Source: Cucumis sativus (Eukaryota > Streptophyta > Magnoliopsida > Cucurbitales > Cucurbitaceae). From it: a DNA stretch of 64,000 nucleotides. Of this stretch, positions 10,085-21,119 are shown piece after piece. The stretch covers positions 21,437,489 through 21,501,488 of the forward strand of contig NC_026655.2 in the NCBI RefSeq assembly GCF_000004075.3, in the 5' to 3' direction. Every line of letters starts with the position of its first letter. The first letter of the stretch is position 1. The position numbers and the translations under genes are program-made. A model generated the notes under the pieces. It was not told the origin of the DNA, ran no database searches, and saw only the letters and a program-made list of their open reading frames with translations.

Positions 10085-10411
10085 TCACCCACATAAATGA
10101 CAGCCTGCCAATCAAAAGTCATTGGTCAATCAAATCCCTATGAAACATTTGATCACACGTGCTCATCCTTCTACATTTCTCCCCTTCTTTAATTTCGCAA
10201 AGGTAGATGGTACTATTTTTCTTATTGTCGTTGTCATCTCCGTCATAACTAAAATTTGGTACTTCAAATCTCTAAAATCTGGAGCTAACTTTTTGCAATT
10301 ACATTTGGCAACTCTTTCACTACATATAAAGTGATAAGGAAGAAACATAGTAAAATGAAGAGAAACATGAAGACCACGAGCACTTAACCAACAATTGATA
10401 GTATATATCAT
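10085..10411 (-). pseudogene. Decayed ATL RING-H2 gene copy (psi-ATL 1)
   Basis: The minus strand matches the decayed copy at 21120-21510 and, more distantly, the intact ATL at 14627-15106. In the RING frame it reads NFSYDGDDND, then STIYLCEIKEGEKCRRMST, CDQMFHRD and LIDQ followed by a stop. Both first-pair Cys ligands (to Ser and Tyr), one His (to Gln) and the Cys of the HxxC step (to Leu) are changed, so the finger cannot fold. The N-terminal part is frameshifted relative to the RING part. It lies convergent with PSK copy 2, 0.5 kb downstream. Confidence 0.82.
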
Positions 10412-10667
10412 TAATAAAATTTGAAATCATTTAAATTTTTTTAAATATTTTGGTTTATTTTGCTATGTATTAAAATGCTTTTGAGATCAATATAGTACTC
10501 ACGAAAATATGAGATTGAGGAGCATTTTCATTTTCTAGAATACGATTGTTCGATATAGTTTTTTTAAAAATGATTAGTATTGAATTAAATATATATGGTG
10601 AGATAATTGAATTTCCTTTGACATCCATGTTGATTGTAAAAATATTATACAATTGAGTTAAAAGCAC
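10412..10667. other. AT-rich spacer, nothing recognised
   Basis: AT-rich sequence between the decayed ATL copy and the outer LTR remnant. Only a chance minus-strand frame is present. Confidence 0.4.
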
Positions 10668-11189
10668 ATATATTTTGTCTTGCCTTTTTTATTATTTTTT
10701 TAAAAGAATTTGAATTTAAATTTAAATTATAAATTTTAAATTTTAAATCTTAATTTTAAATCTCCTCCCTATTTTTTCCCTATTTTCGTTTTCCTTCGTC
10801 ACCACTCTGTTTTCCCACACTGTTTTCCCACACTCCCACTTTTTCTCAATCTCTCACCTTCTCCCACTCTCCGACCTTCTTCCCCTTTCTTTGTTGCACT
10901 CCACTTCACTATCTAAAACTACTACATTTCACTATTTAAAAAAATTAGACCTTGCTCTATAAAAAAGAAGGAGTGGATTCAATTTTATTTGGAAAGAGGT
11001 GAACAGGATCAAGAAAGAACCTTTTGCATTTAAGGAAGACCTTGGGTAAGTTTTTTTATTGATTTAAATCACTCGTTAATTAGCTGTTGTGTTAATCATT
11101 TGACAGTCATTTGACATCTTTTAATTATTTGCATCCTTTAATTATTTGGCACCCATCTCACATTCATTCTGTGTAAATTACTTACAGCT
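10668..11189 (-). repeat. Outer large LTR remnant (minus orientation), left part
   Basis: This stretch is the reverse complement of the right part of the LTR at 11190-13609. It shares the end motif (ttttgtcttgccttttttat here, versus ataaaaaggcaggacaaaat near 13580-13597), the pyrimidine-rich cccactctcc region and ttaattatttggcaccc words. It is interrupted at 11189 by the inner LTR and resumes at 13610. Confidence 0.7.
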
Positions 11190-13609
11190 TGTCGCGACGT
11201 GATCGCTATGCGGAGCGGCCGACCTCCCGTTTATTTAATTTTAATAAATAAATAGCTTTGGAGTCGCCACCAACCATATTAGGTGTGATTGGTCACCAAA
11301 AAAAAAGAAAAAAAAAATAGTCTGCGTACATTCAGAGATTTAAGTTTGGGAGTTAATTGCAAAATGGTTATCCAATTTTATCTTTTAAATTAAATTATAG
11401 AGGTTCACAAAACAAAGTTTTTATTTAGGTTTTGTTTAAATGTCTCATGTTTATCAATTCATATCGAAGAAAGTAAAACCTAAGCATGAATTGATGATTA
11501 TGGGTATCATAGAAGTCATTAGAAAAATGAAGTTTATTTTTGTTTTAAAAGATTTTTATTCACCTTAAGAATGTTAAGATACCAAAACTTGATATTTTAA
11601 TCTCTATCATAGGTGTTTAATGAGAAATTTCATGTATCTAGAATGAAAACACTACTCAGTCTCTTTTAAAATATGAAATGTGTTTATTTAAAAACAATCT
11701 ATTAATTAAATTTCAAACAGAAAAATTTCATGTATTCATGGAAATTAAATTATAAAATCCATAAAAAACAATACTTTTCTTCAATTTACATTTTTATATT
11801 TCAATTGGAAAATGAATAATAACAATGAACAAGACATTATGAAATTTGAAAAATACTTGAAGGGTAATATGTTAAGATAAAATAAATGCATAAAACAAAT
11901 ACAGGATAATGTAAGCAATATGGAAAATGTACAAGATAATTAATTAATGCAGAATGATGTAAAATAATTAATTAATTCAAAACATGCAAAATAATTAACT
12001 AATTCAAAAGGATGCAAAATAATTAATTAATGCAGAAAGTTAAAAAATAATTAATTAATGTAGAAACAGAAATAAGCAAAATAATTAATTAATTCAGAAA
12101 TAGGCAAAATAATTAATTAATTCAAAAATATGCAAAATAATTAATTAATTCAAAAATATGCAAAATGCCAGACCAGTAATAAATAATTAAACGAGGATGT
12201 TAAATGGGTGAAATAATAATTAACTGTAGAGTGCCAAGGTGGGTTTAATGCTAAATAATCACAGTAGCCAATGAATGTCAAATAATTTTGGCAATATGCA
12301 TGCTGATTAATTAATTAATACAGAATACAAATAATTCGAATGAGTAATTGACATAAGAGGTCAAATGAGTGCCAAAATAATTAACAATATACAAATAATT
12401 AGCTCACAATGGAGGATACCGAAAATTAAAACTGTCAAATACATTGTGCTAATTAATTAAAACAATGCATAATTAAGAGTGTAGGTCAAATGAATAGTTA
12501 TTTTCAAATGCATAATTAACATATATGCCAAATTGATAATTATTAAAGCAAGTTGTCAAATGGATACACACAATTAACACAGAACGTAAAATGGGTGCCT
12601 AGATAATTAAAAAATTAGCAAATAATTAAATCAGTATGCCAAATGGGTGTCAAATGAGTGTTGGATAATTAAAACATCAATCAAATAATTAACAAATCAT
12701 TTAATTAATTAACTGAATGAAATAATTAACATAGCACGCAAATGGATGCCAAATAATTCAAATAATTAATCAAGAATACATTGATTATTGATTAGACAGT
12801 AGCCAAATGAATGCCAAATAATTAAACAGGTACAAAACTACTGATTATTCCGCGCATCAATCAAATAGTCAAATGGGTGTCAAATTAATTAACTAGATGC
12901 AAAACTCAACCATCAGAATAGTGAAATGACCAAATAGATGTGCATAAATAAAAGTAATCAGATGCAAAACACTAATTATTAGGGCAGCAATCAAAGAGTC
13001 AAATGGGAGCCAAATGATTCAAATGATGCAAATAATTAAGATGTGAAATGAGTGTCAAATGATTAACACAACAGCTAATTATTGAGTGATTTAAATGAAT
13101 AATTAAGACAGCATCCAAATGGGTGCCAAATAATTAAGCAGTATCATCAACTTGAATAAATAAAAAAAAGGTGGAAGTGGAGTAGGTTTAGATAGTGAAA
13201 TGGAGTACAGCAGAGAAAGGGGAAGAAGGTGGAAGAGTGGGAGAACATGACAGATTGCGGAAGAATGTGGAAGAGTGGGAGAACGTGAGACATTGGGAAA
13301 AAGTGAGAGGGGAGAACATGAGAGATTGCGGAAGAATGTGGAAGAGTGGGAGAACGTAATACATTGGGAAAAAGTGAGAGGGTTGTGACCCAGGAAACAG
13401 GAAATGGTTGAGAAAAATAGGGGAAGGAAAAAAATCTTTACTTTTAATTTTAATTTTAAATATGTTTTTATTTTTGTTTTTGTTTTAAAACATAAATTTA
13501 AAAATTAAGATTTAAATTTTAGAATTTAAATTCAAATTCAAATTCTTTTAAAATAAATAAATTAATTAATTAAAAAAATAAAAAGGCAGGACAAAATACA
13601 GTATCTACA
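11190..13609 (+). mobile_element. Inner solo LTR, about 2.42 kb, inserted in an inverted copy of itself
   Basis: Begins TGTCGCGACG and ends GTATCTACA, i.e. TGT..ACA termini, and is flanked by cagct (11185-11189) and cacct (13610-13614), a 5-base target duplication with one mismatch. The interior has a ctttggagtcgccaccaac leader and many degenerate repeats of caaataattaattaattca and gggtgccaaataatt type (11930-13140), then a purine-rich zone (gtggaagagtgggagaa repeated, 13160-13390). No pol genes are present, so it is read as a solo LTR of an unclassified LTR retrotransposon. Confidence 0.7.
11930..12165 (+). repeat. Degenerate short tandem repeats inside the inner LTR
   Basis: About eight to ten copies of a 24-30 base unit of the form gcaaaataattaattaattcagaaa with small length changes. 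They are part of the LTR and are not a separate element. Confidence 0.75.
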
Positions 13610-14395
13610 CACCTATTTCACAGATTTAATTATTTGCATTATATTAATTAATTAGCACCATGTATTTACATTTTGTGTTAATTATTTGTACTCATATGAC
13701 ATCGTGGGTTAATAATTATTCATGATTAATCAATTAACATCTTGTATTTGACAATACCCATTTTCCATTTGGCCTATTAATTAATTAGCACCTGTATTTG
13801 ATGTTTTTAATTTTTGGCATCTTGAGTTAATTGTTTGACTATTTTGATTGCTGTTTTATGCATCTAGTTAATTAATTTGGCGCTCATTTGACTATTTTGA
13901 TTGTTACACTAATTAATTAGTTTTATGCATCTAGTTAATTATTTGACACCTATTTGGCGACTCCCTATTTAATCAATGTGTTCTCCATGCTCATTAATTA
14001 TTTGTCACCCATTTGGGTGCTATGTTAATTATTTCATTTGGTTGTTAATTATTTGGTTGTTGTGTTAATTATTTAGCACCCATTGGACATGCTAATTTAA
14101 TTATTTGCATCTTTTTAATTATTTAGGCACCCGTTTTACATTTTGTGTTAATTGTTTGTATCCATTTGGTATCTTGCGTTAATAATTATCCATTTGGCAT
14201 ATGTGTTAATTATGCATTTGAAAATAATTACCATTTGGTAGTTGACCGTTTGTATTTTTGACTTTCTTCATTATGAGCTAGTTATGTACATTCTGTATTA
14301 ATTAATTAGTATGCATCTTACTATAATTATTTGACATTCATTTGGGTACTACGATTATTTATTTTGCGTTAAACCTACTTTGACATTTATTAATG
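13610..14395 (-). repeat. Outer large LTR remnant (minus orientation), right part
   Basis: Continues the minus-strand LTR interrupted at 11189. Its ttaattatttggcaccc words and the block around 14290-14390 (attctgtattaattaattag, then gattatttattttgcgttaa) match the reverse complement of the inner LTR down to about 12215. Beyond 14395 similarity is lost, so the outer LTR lacks roughly its first 1 kb. Confidence 0.65.
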
Positions 14396-14626
14396 GACTC
14401 AAAATAGAAGTATGTGGTTAATCGATCCTTTTATTATTAGATTCATAGACTCTAATATAGTATGTATGTGTATATGAGACATAAGCAGGTCGTTGATTTC
14501 TTTTCACTCAATTCAACTCAATGTAGCTACAAAACATTAGGAAAGAGAACATAAAAGGACTCTATATATTTAGTATTTACTACTTTGCTTGTTTCATTGT
14601 GATCACAAAGTTGATCAGTGTCGAGA
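14396..14626. other. Short AT-rich spacer downstream of the ATL gene
   Basis: No gene seen. It probably includes the 3' flank of the minus-strand ATL gene that ends at 14627. Confidence 0.4.
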
Positions 14627-15106
14627 TTAAATTTGGTTGATGAAGGGGGTCAGTAAAGATGAAGAAGAAGCCATGGCATTTCCACCGCGATCAATAACTA
14701 CCATACAAACGGAGGTCCGGCAAATTGGACAATGGCCATTCACCTTAAACCACCGGTCAATGCAGTCTTTGTGAAACACATGACCACACGTCTTCATCTT
14801 TCTACACTTCTCTCCTTCCTCAATTTCACAAAGGCAAATCACACATTCTTGTTCGTCGCCTTCAACTCCGCTGTAATGAAAAATCGGTGCTTCAATGTCC
14901 AGATTCTCCGACGACTCTTCCCCGTCAGATTTGGCTGATCGTTTTGTACATAAGATGGCAATGAATAAAAATAGCACAATGAGAAGAAGCATGGAGACCG
15001 TCATCAAAACCATAAAGAAGCCAGGAAGTAGGATTGGAGAGTGCAACGGCGGCAAAGGCGACGGTGACAACGGCATCAGGGGTGGTAAAAAAATTGGAGA
15101 TGACAT
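14627..15106 (-). CDS. ATL-type RING-H2 E3 ubiquitin ligase, intact
   Basis: Single exon, 159 residues. A Pro/Ser-rich N-terminus is followed by one transmembrane segment (about residues 28-53, FFMVLMTVSMLLLIVLFLF), a basic CTKR stop-transfer, an acidic linker, and a RING-H2 finger with ligands C88, C91, C107, H109, H112, C115, C126, C129. The spacing C-x2-C-x15-C-x-H-x2-H-x2-C-x10-C-x2-C and the Trp four residues after C115 are canonical for ATL proteins. ATL ligases sit in endomembranes or the plasma membrane and ubiquitinate partners, often in defence or carbon/nitrogen responses. The canonical GLD box before the RING is replaced by APIFHYSG, so it is a divergent subgroup. Paralogues lie at 1-198, 10085-10411, 21120-21510 and 21884-22369. 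Confidence 0.92.
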   Translation of the reverse strand: MSSPIFLPPLMPLSPSPLPPLHSPILLPGFFMVLMTVSMLLLIVLFLFIAILCTKRSAKSDGEESSENLDIEAPIFHYSGVEGDEQECVICLCEIEEGEKCRKMKTCGHVFHKDCIDRWFKVNGHCPICRTSVCMVVIDRGGNAMASSSSLLTPFINQI

Positions 15107-15313
15107 TTTATTAACTGTAATTCAGCTTGAAATTAATTTTGTGAATCTGATTAAATTTAGAGAGAGTGATTTTTGAATTTATAGTTTTTAGAAAAGGGAA
15201 AATAAATTAGTTTCCTAATGGGAAAGGTGAATGGAAATTATATCAGTTTTCTAATGGGAAATGGAAATGAGAATTCTTAGAATTTAATTACTACGTAGAT
15301 CGAAGATTATTTA
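14909..15313. repeat. Duplicated ATL 5' segment, copy 2
   Basis: Collinear with bases 1-405. It includes the first part of the intact ATL coding sequence plus its upstream region with the attaaatttagagagagtga leader. Confidence 0.8.
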
Positions 15314-16590
15314 TGTTTGTGGATTCTTTATATTTTTTTTTCTTAAATGGTTTTTTTCAAAAGCTATTTACACTTTATAAAAATTATTCACACTTTTTCC
15401 TATAAAATATAAATATTTTATAAAAAATTCTAGTTTTTACAATTCTTTTATTTTTTTAATTATGCAAAATTTTCTTTGTAAGATATATTTTATTTATTTG
15501 ATAAAGAGGATATTTGTTCTTTTTAGGCTAGAGATAAATTCTTTGATTGGAGAAAAACGTGAGAATAGCAAAACAATAGATAACATTTTGAAAAATAGTA
15601 AATTTTAAAAATATTTTGATTAATAGCAAAATCGCCTGAATTAGATATTTTTTTTACAAAATTTCAGTCGATTTTACCCCTTCATAGACGAAAGAAAACT
15701 CCTTCGTGTATTTTGGCATATTAAAATAATGAAATATAACCCAGAATCACGAATACAATGTATTTGCAAATCATTCATTTTATAGAAATATTAAATAAAT
15801 ATTTATTTTTGGTGTATCTCCTAGATTTATGCCTTCAATTTATATCAAATTTTCGAATTTGTAGATATTAAATCAAATAATTAACACTTTATTTTTATTA
15901 ATATATATCTACTAATAGCTATTTAATTCATACTCTTTTTGCTATCCATAAAATGATTCATAATATAATGTATTCATTGTACGTTTCATAAGGTTTGGTT
16001 AATTCTTAGTCATATTTATCATATCATACAAATACACAATTTATCATATAATGATTGATAATATAATTTATTCATGTTTCATAAGATTTGGTTAATTTTT
16101 AGTAACATTTTATTATATCATTCAAATACACATTTTTTCATATTTACCCTTTATTGTTTTTGGATTAGATATACAATAATAAATATTTATTTTATCATTT
16201 GATTTAAAAAGTTTAGTTAAAAGATCTCCAATATTTGAATTTAAAATTGTATTCTTACTTAAAATTGTATTCTTCCCTAAAAGTGTGCATTTGATATAAT
16301 AACAACTTCAAGATTGTACCATCCATATAATTATGCATATAAACATTATTCCATAAAACGTTTCATTTAACATAATAATAAATTGACATTATTTAAGGGG
16401 GAGTCAATCAATTACAACGATATTTATGGATAATAAAAATTTTCTTAAACTAATCATACCAACATTAAATGCATCATAATTAGGGGAATAAAATCATGAA
16501 AAACAATGAGAATGACAAAATAATGGATAACAAATTGTAAAAAATTTGGAATATTTTATTTTTTGGAAGGAATTAATTGAGAAGAGATGA
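15314..16590. other. AT-rich stretch, no gene recognised
   Basis: No support for a gene. A pair of partly similar blocks occurs near 15950-16020 and 16055-16140 (cataaggtttggttaattctta against cataagatttggttaatttt). The right end (16450-16590) may include decayed copia sequence upstream of the open pol frame, which could not be shown. Confidence 0.4.
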
Positions 16591-19374
16591 TTTGTTTTAT
16601 TTAAATTGGAAAAGAAAAAAAGAAATAGAAGATATTTAAGGGAAAATAATAGTAATAATAATAATATTGATAAATGTCTTTCGGTTTTGCATAATGATTC
16701 TTGGTTATGGCATAGAAGACTAGGACATGCTAGCATGCACTTAATTTCAAATATTTCTAAAAATTGTTTGGTTAGAGGTCTTCCTAGTTTTAAATTTGAA
16801 AAAGACAAAGTTTGTGATGCTTGTCAAATGGGTAAGCAAACTAAGTCCTCTTTCAAATCTAAAAATGTGATCTCTACTACTAGACCCTTACAACTATTAC
16901 ACATGGACTTATTTGGCCCTTCTAGAATTGCTAGCTATGGAGGAAATTATTATGCTTTTGTGATAGTTGATGATTTTTCTAGATTTACTTGGGTTTTGAT
17001 GATAAAACATAAGGATGATGCTTTGAAAAGTTTTATTAGTTTTGCAAAAAGAGTACAAAATGAAAAAGGATTTTTTATTTCCAAAATTAGGAGTGATCAC
17101 GGAGGAGAATTTGATAATGATGCTTTTAAAGCTTTTTGTGAAGAAAATGGTTTTTCCCATAATTTTTCCTCTCCAAGAACTCCTCAACAAAATGGTGTAG
17201 TTGAAAGGAAAAATCGTACTTTGCAAGAATTTGCTAGATCAATGTTGAATGAGTATGGTTTACCTAAATATTTTTGGGCGGAAGCCGTTAACACCGCTTG
17301 CTATGTTTCAAATAGAGTTTTAGTTAGACCATCTTTAGATAAAACTCCTTATGAACTTTGGCATGGAAAAATTCCAAATATTGGGTATTTCAAAGTTTTC
17401 GGTTGTAAATGTTTTATTTTGAATAACAAAGAAAAACTTGGAAAATTTGATTCTAAGACGGATGTTGGTATTTTTCTAGGATATTCCTCTACTAGTAAAG
17501 CTTATAGAGTTTTCAATAAGAAAACTTTAGTTATTGAGGAATCTATTCATGTTGTATTTGATGAATCTTGGAATAATGTTTCTAATGAGTCTATTTGTAG
17601 TGATGATTTAGAAAAAGATTTTGGAGATTTACTTGTTAATGACAAAGGCAAAGAAATTGTTCCAAGTATGCAAGATGTGAACATCATAGAGAAGAAAGAA
17701 GAGGGTTCTTCATCCTTGCCTAAAGAGTGGAGATATGCTCTATCCCATCCCAAGGATCTAATTCTTGGCAATCCCGAACAAGGTGTCAAAACTCGTTCTT
17801 CTCTTAATTTATTTAGTAATCTTGCTTTTGTGTCTCAAATTGAACCTAGAAGTTTTAAAGATGCCGAATGTGATGAGTTTTGGATTTTAGCTATGCAAGA
17901 AGAATTAAATCAATTTGAAAGAAACAAAGTTTGGAAATTAGTCCCTAGGCCTTCTAATGCATCTATAATCGGAACTAAATGGGTTTTTAGAAATAAGATG
18001 GATGAAAATGGAAATATCATTAGAAATAAAGCTAGACTTGTAGCTCAAGGTTATTGTCAAGAAGAAGGTATAGATTATGAAGAAACTTTTGCACCGGTTG
18101 CTAGATTAGAAGCTATTAGAATGTTGCTTGCTTTTGCTTCTTATAAAAATTTCATTTTGTATCAAATGGATGTAAAAAGTGCTTTTTTAAACGGTTATAT
18201 TGTGGAGGAAGTTTACGTAGAACAACCTCCGGGCTTTGAAAGTTTTGATTTACCTAATCATGTTTATAAGTTGAAAAAGGCTCTTTATGGCTTAAAACAA
18301 GCTCCAAGAGCTTGGTATGATAGACTTAGCAAGTTTTTACTTGAGAATGACTTTAAGATGGGAAAAATTGATAATACTCTATTTATTAAAGTTAAAAATA
18401 ATGACATGCTTATAGTACAAATTTATGTGGATGATATTATATTTGGTTCTACTAATTCATCTTTGTGTGAAGAATTTTCCAAGTGTATGCATAATGAGTT
18501 TGAGATGAGTATGATGGGAGAACTTAGTTTCTTCCTTGGTCTTCAAATCAAACAACTCAAGGATGGCATCTTCATAAGTCAAGAAAAATACACAAGGGAT
18601 TTGCTCAAGAAATTCAAATTAAATGAAGGTAAAGTTGCAAAAACTCCTATGAGCACTACCACTAAGCTTGACAAAGATGAAAAAGGTAAGTGTGTGGATA
18701 TAAAGACTTATCGAGGTATGATTGGATCTTTACTTTATTTGACCGCTAGTAGACCCGATATCATGTTTAGTGTATGTCTTTGTGCTAGATTTCAATCTTG
18801 TCCTAAAGAATCACATTTCCATGCTGTTAAAAGGATACTTAAATATTTGCTTGGAACTATTGATGTTGGATTATGGTATCCTAGAAATGTTGAGTTTAAT
18901 TTGGTAGGATATTCCGATGCGGACTTTGCCGGTAGTTTACTTGACCGTAAAAGTACTAGTGGGACTTGTCAATTTCTTGGTAGTTCCTTAGTATCTTGGT
19001 TTAGTAAAAAGCAAAATTCGGTTGCCTTATCCACTACCGAAGCGGAATATATTGCGGTTGCTAGTTGTTGTGCACAAATTCTTTGGATGAAACAAACTCT
19101 TTGTGATTTTGGATTAAAATTTGATAATGTGCCTATATTTTGTGATAATACTAGTGCCATAAATTTGACTAAGAATCCTATTCATCATTCTAGAACTAAG
19201 CATATAGATATTAGGCATCACTTTATTAGAGAGCATGTACAAAATGGTCATATTACTCTTGAGTTTGTAAGTTCCAATAATCAATTAGCGGATATATTTA
19301 CCAAACCTTTGAGTGAAGAAAGCTTTTGTAAAAATAGGCTTGAGCTTGGAATTATTCGTTGTGATGCATCTTGA
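16591..19374 (+). CDS. pol: Ty1-copia pol: GAG-pre-integrase, integrase, reverse transcriptase, RNase H
   Basis: More than 920 codons stay open up to the stop at 19372-19374. Residues are counted from 16606; there is no true start because the 5' half of the polyprotein is missing. Integrase zinc motif H36/H41/C70/C73 (HRRLGH..CDAC). Integrase core D101 (HMDLFGP), D164 (RSDHGGEF), E200 (GVVERKNR). Reverse transcriptase from about 445, with [11 protein letters not shown] and catalytic YVDD at about 607. RNase H from about 765 with YSDADFAG and STTEAEY. The domain order IN-RT-RNase H defines Ty1-copia. Gag and protease are absent upstream. The pieces at 8439-8964 and here could be one broken element. 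Confidence 0.93.
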   Translation, partial: FVLFKLEKKKRNRRYLRENNSNNNNIDKCLSVLHNDSWLWHRRLGHASMHLISNISKNCLVRGLPSFKFEKDKVCDACQMGKQTKSSFKSKNVISTTRPLQLLHMDLFGPSRIASYGGNYYAFVIVDDFSRFTWVLMIKHKDDALKSFISFAKRVQNEKGFFISKIRSDHGGEFDNDAFKAFCEENGFSHNFSSPRTPQQNGVVERKNRTLQEFARSMLNEYGLPKYFWAEAVNTACYVSNRVLVRPSLDKTPYELWHGKIPNIGYFKVFGCKCFILNNKEKLGKFDSKTDVGIFLGYSSTSKAYRVFNKKTLVIEESIHVVFDESWNNVSNESICSDDLEKDFGDLLVNDKGKEIVPSMQDVNIIEKKEEGSSSLPKEWRYALSHPKDLILGNPEQGVKTRSSLNLFSNLAFVSQIEPRSFKDAECDEFWILAMQEELNQFERNKVWKLVPRPSNASIIGTKWVFRNKMDENGNIIRNKARLVAQGYCQEEGIDYEETFAPVARLEAIRMLLAFASYKNFILYQMDVKSAFLNGYIVEEVYVEQPPGFESFDLPNHVYKLKKALYGLKQAPRAWYDRLSKFLLENDFKMGKIDNTLFIKVKNNDMLIVQIYVDDIIFGSTNSSLCEEFSKCMHNEFEMSMMGELSFFLGLQIKQLKDGIFISQEKYTRDLLKKFKLNEGKVAKTPMSTTTKLDKDEKGKCVDIKTYRGMIGSLLYLTASRPDIMFSVCLCARFQSCPKESHFHAVKRILKYLLGTIDVGLWYPRNVEFNLVGYSDADFAGSLLDRKSTSGTCQFLGSSLVSWFSKKQNSVALSTTEAEYIAVASCCAQILWMKQTLCDFGLKFDNVPIFCDNTSAINLTKNPIHHSRTKHIDIRHHFIREHVQNGHITLEFVSSNNQLADIFTKPLSEESFCKNRLELGIIRCDAS

Positions 19375-19758
19375 TTTTATATCTTACTTGATATTGTTAC
19401 CCTAATGCATATTGATAGGGGGAGAATTAGACATTTTGTATGTGTTCATATTTTTTTGGGAGAGCTAACTTCATTGGTATTGTTTTTGATGATTCCAAAG
19501 GGGGAGAAGTATAAGAAAAATATGTTTTTATCAATTTGTTGCATAATTGTTTCTATTGAATAATGCATATTTTTTTAGAGAAAAATTAATTAAGGACAAA
19601 GAAGGTTCTCTTATCAATTGTTTTCAAGTATGATCTTTGTGGTGAAATATATACATGAGCTTTATGGTTATACATCTTGATAATAGAATTACTTGTTGAT
19701 CATGTGTGTTTCAAGTTATTTTTCTTCAATGATTTGTCATCATCAAAAAGGGGGAGAT
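19375..19758 (+). promoter_or_regulatory. Copia 3' non-coding spacer with repeated polypurine tracts
   Basis: Three similar purine tracts occur: gatagggggagaa (about 19416), aaagggggagaag (about 19497) and aaaaagggggagat (about 19746). The last abuts the 3' LTR at 19759 and is the functional-position polypurine tract for plus-strand priming. Multiple PPT copies and a long LTR recall the Sire/Maximus copia lineage; this lineage call is inferred. Confidence 0.75.
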
Positions 19759-20991
19759 TGTTGGCTTTTTGGCCCTTAATCTCAAATTAATTTATTTTAA
19801 TTATTCAATTAATTTATGTTTTGATGATAACAAATCTGATTTTTTTTATTGACAATTTTATTAATTTGAATAGACCATATCGTAGAGCTTGGAAAAATGA
19901 TTCTAACGCCTCTTGAATCACCCAAATCGAAGTTCAAATGAAGAAAATATTGCTAAAAGAAGCTTAACGAAAAAATACCCGAGATGGTGACGTGGCGACC
20001 AAGCATTCAATTTGAACCAATTAGAGAAAGCCACTTGGAGCAATGAAGGAGTAACAAATGTGGCTTTTTGTTATGTTTTATTGGCTTTTATAAAGAAAAT
20101 GAATTTAAAAGAAAAATGATTTTAATATTATTATTTTTTCTTGTGTCTAACGGCTAGTTTTTTTAAAAGATGGTGAAGTTGCTTTATTGATTTCTTTTTA
20201 AACAAAATATTTTGAAAAGACATATTATTATATTATTATTTGTATTGTGTCTAACGGCTAATTAAGTTTAAATCTCAACCATTCATTTTTCTTTTACTTA
20301 TATCTAATGACCCAAATGATTTTGAATTTATCTTTCCTCTCTTTTTAAATACTTCACATTTACACAAGATCACAACATCTTTACAATCCTCAAGCAAAAA
20401 GCCAACATTGTTATTCTCTCTAAAGCTTCCAATTTTTATTCTTTTCATCTTATTCTTGAGAGCTTCTTATTGTATTGTGAGGATTAAATTTGTGAGCTTC
20501 AAATTGTATACTCACTCTTTTAGAGAGTTTTCTTTTGTGTGATTTAAAAATTTCAACATATTGTAACGGTTGGATCCTAACCCGTGGAAAGGATCGGGTT
20601 TGCTCTTGAACCCGAAAAAGGAGCAAGAATCGGTTCGGCTCAAATCCGTGGAAAGAGTCCAAAGAAGATTTTCAATCAAAATCCCAAGGGGTGCTTGGGA
20701 AAGTGGATGTAGGTTGAGTTTAACCGAACCACTATAAAATTACGGTGTCTTCTTCTCTAACTCTTTTCTAATTATTTTTTAATTTAATTTTAGTTACATA
20801 TTCTTATTGGTTGAGTTTGATTGCATACTTCCATTCATATCTTTTTATCAATCTTGTTATTTAACAAAGTTTACAAAGTTCTTTATTTAAATTTTAGAAA
20901 ATATCTAATTAGTTGATTTTACTTTTTATTTGTCAAAAAGTTTATTTAAACCCTATTCACCCCCCTCTAGGGTTGCCATACCGATCCAACA
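19759..20991 (+). repeat. Copia 3' LTR, 1233 bp, complete
   Basis: Starts TGTTGG right after the polypurine tract and ends CCAACA (gccataccgatccaaca), perfect inverted termini. The last 82 bases match the 5' LTR remnant at 8439-8520, and most of it matches the minus-strand LTR at 63009-64000. It inserts next to the tail of a PSK-type repeat (20992 onward). Confidence 0.92.
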
Positions 20992-21075
20992 TATATTAAT
21001 GTAATTTTTAGTGATAGGTTCATAATAAATTTAAAAACAATCAAATAAGGCTCCACCCCCAATTCCTATTTCTAG
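20992..21075 (+). repeat. Tail of a third PSK-type repeat unit
   Basis: The stretch with cataataaatttaaaaacaa and aataaggctccac matches the last part of the two PSK repeats (about 2740-2780 and 10005-10048), followed as in copy 2 by ttctcgttatattttcatca and a minus-strand ATL copy. The PSK gene expected upstream is absent; the copia 3' LTR stands in its place. Confidence 0.7.
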
Positions 21076-21119
21076 TCATTTCTCGTTATATTTTCATCAC
21101 TACTAATCTAATCAAACCA

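Noticed and set aside
11930-13140. Regularly spaced short repeats that at first sight resemble a CRISPR-like or satellite array
   Set aside because: Unit length and sequence vary continuously, there are no unique spacers, and the array is contained within an LTR of a plant retrotransposon.
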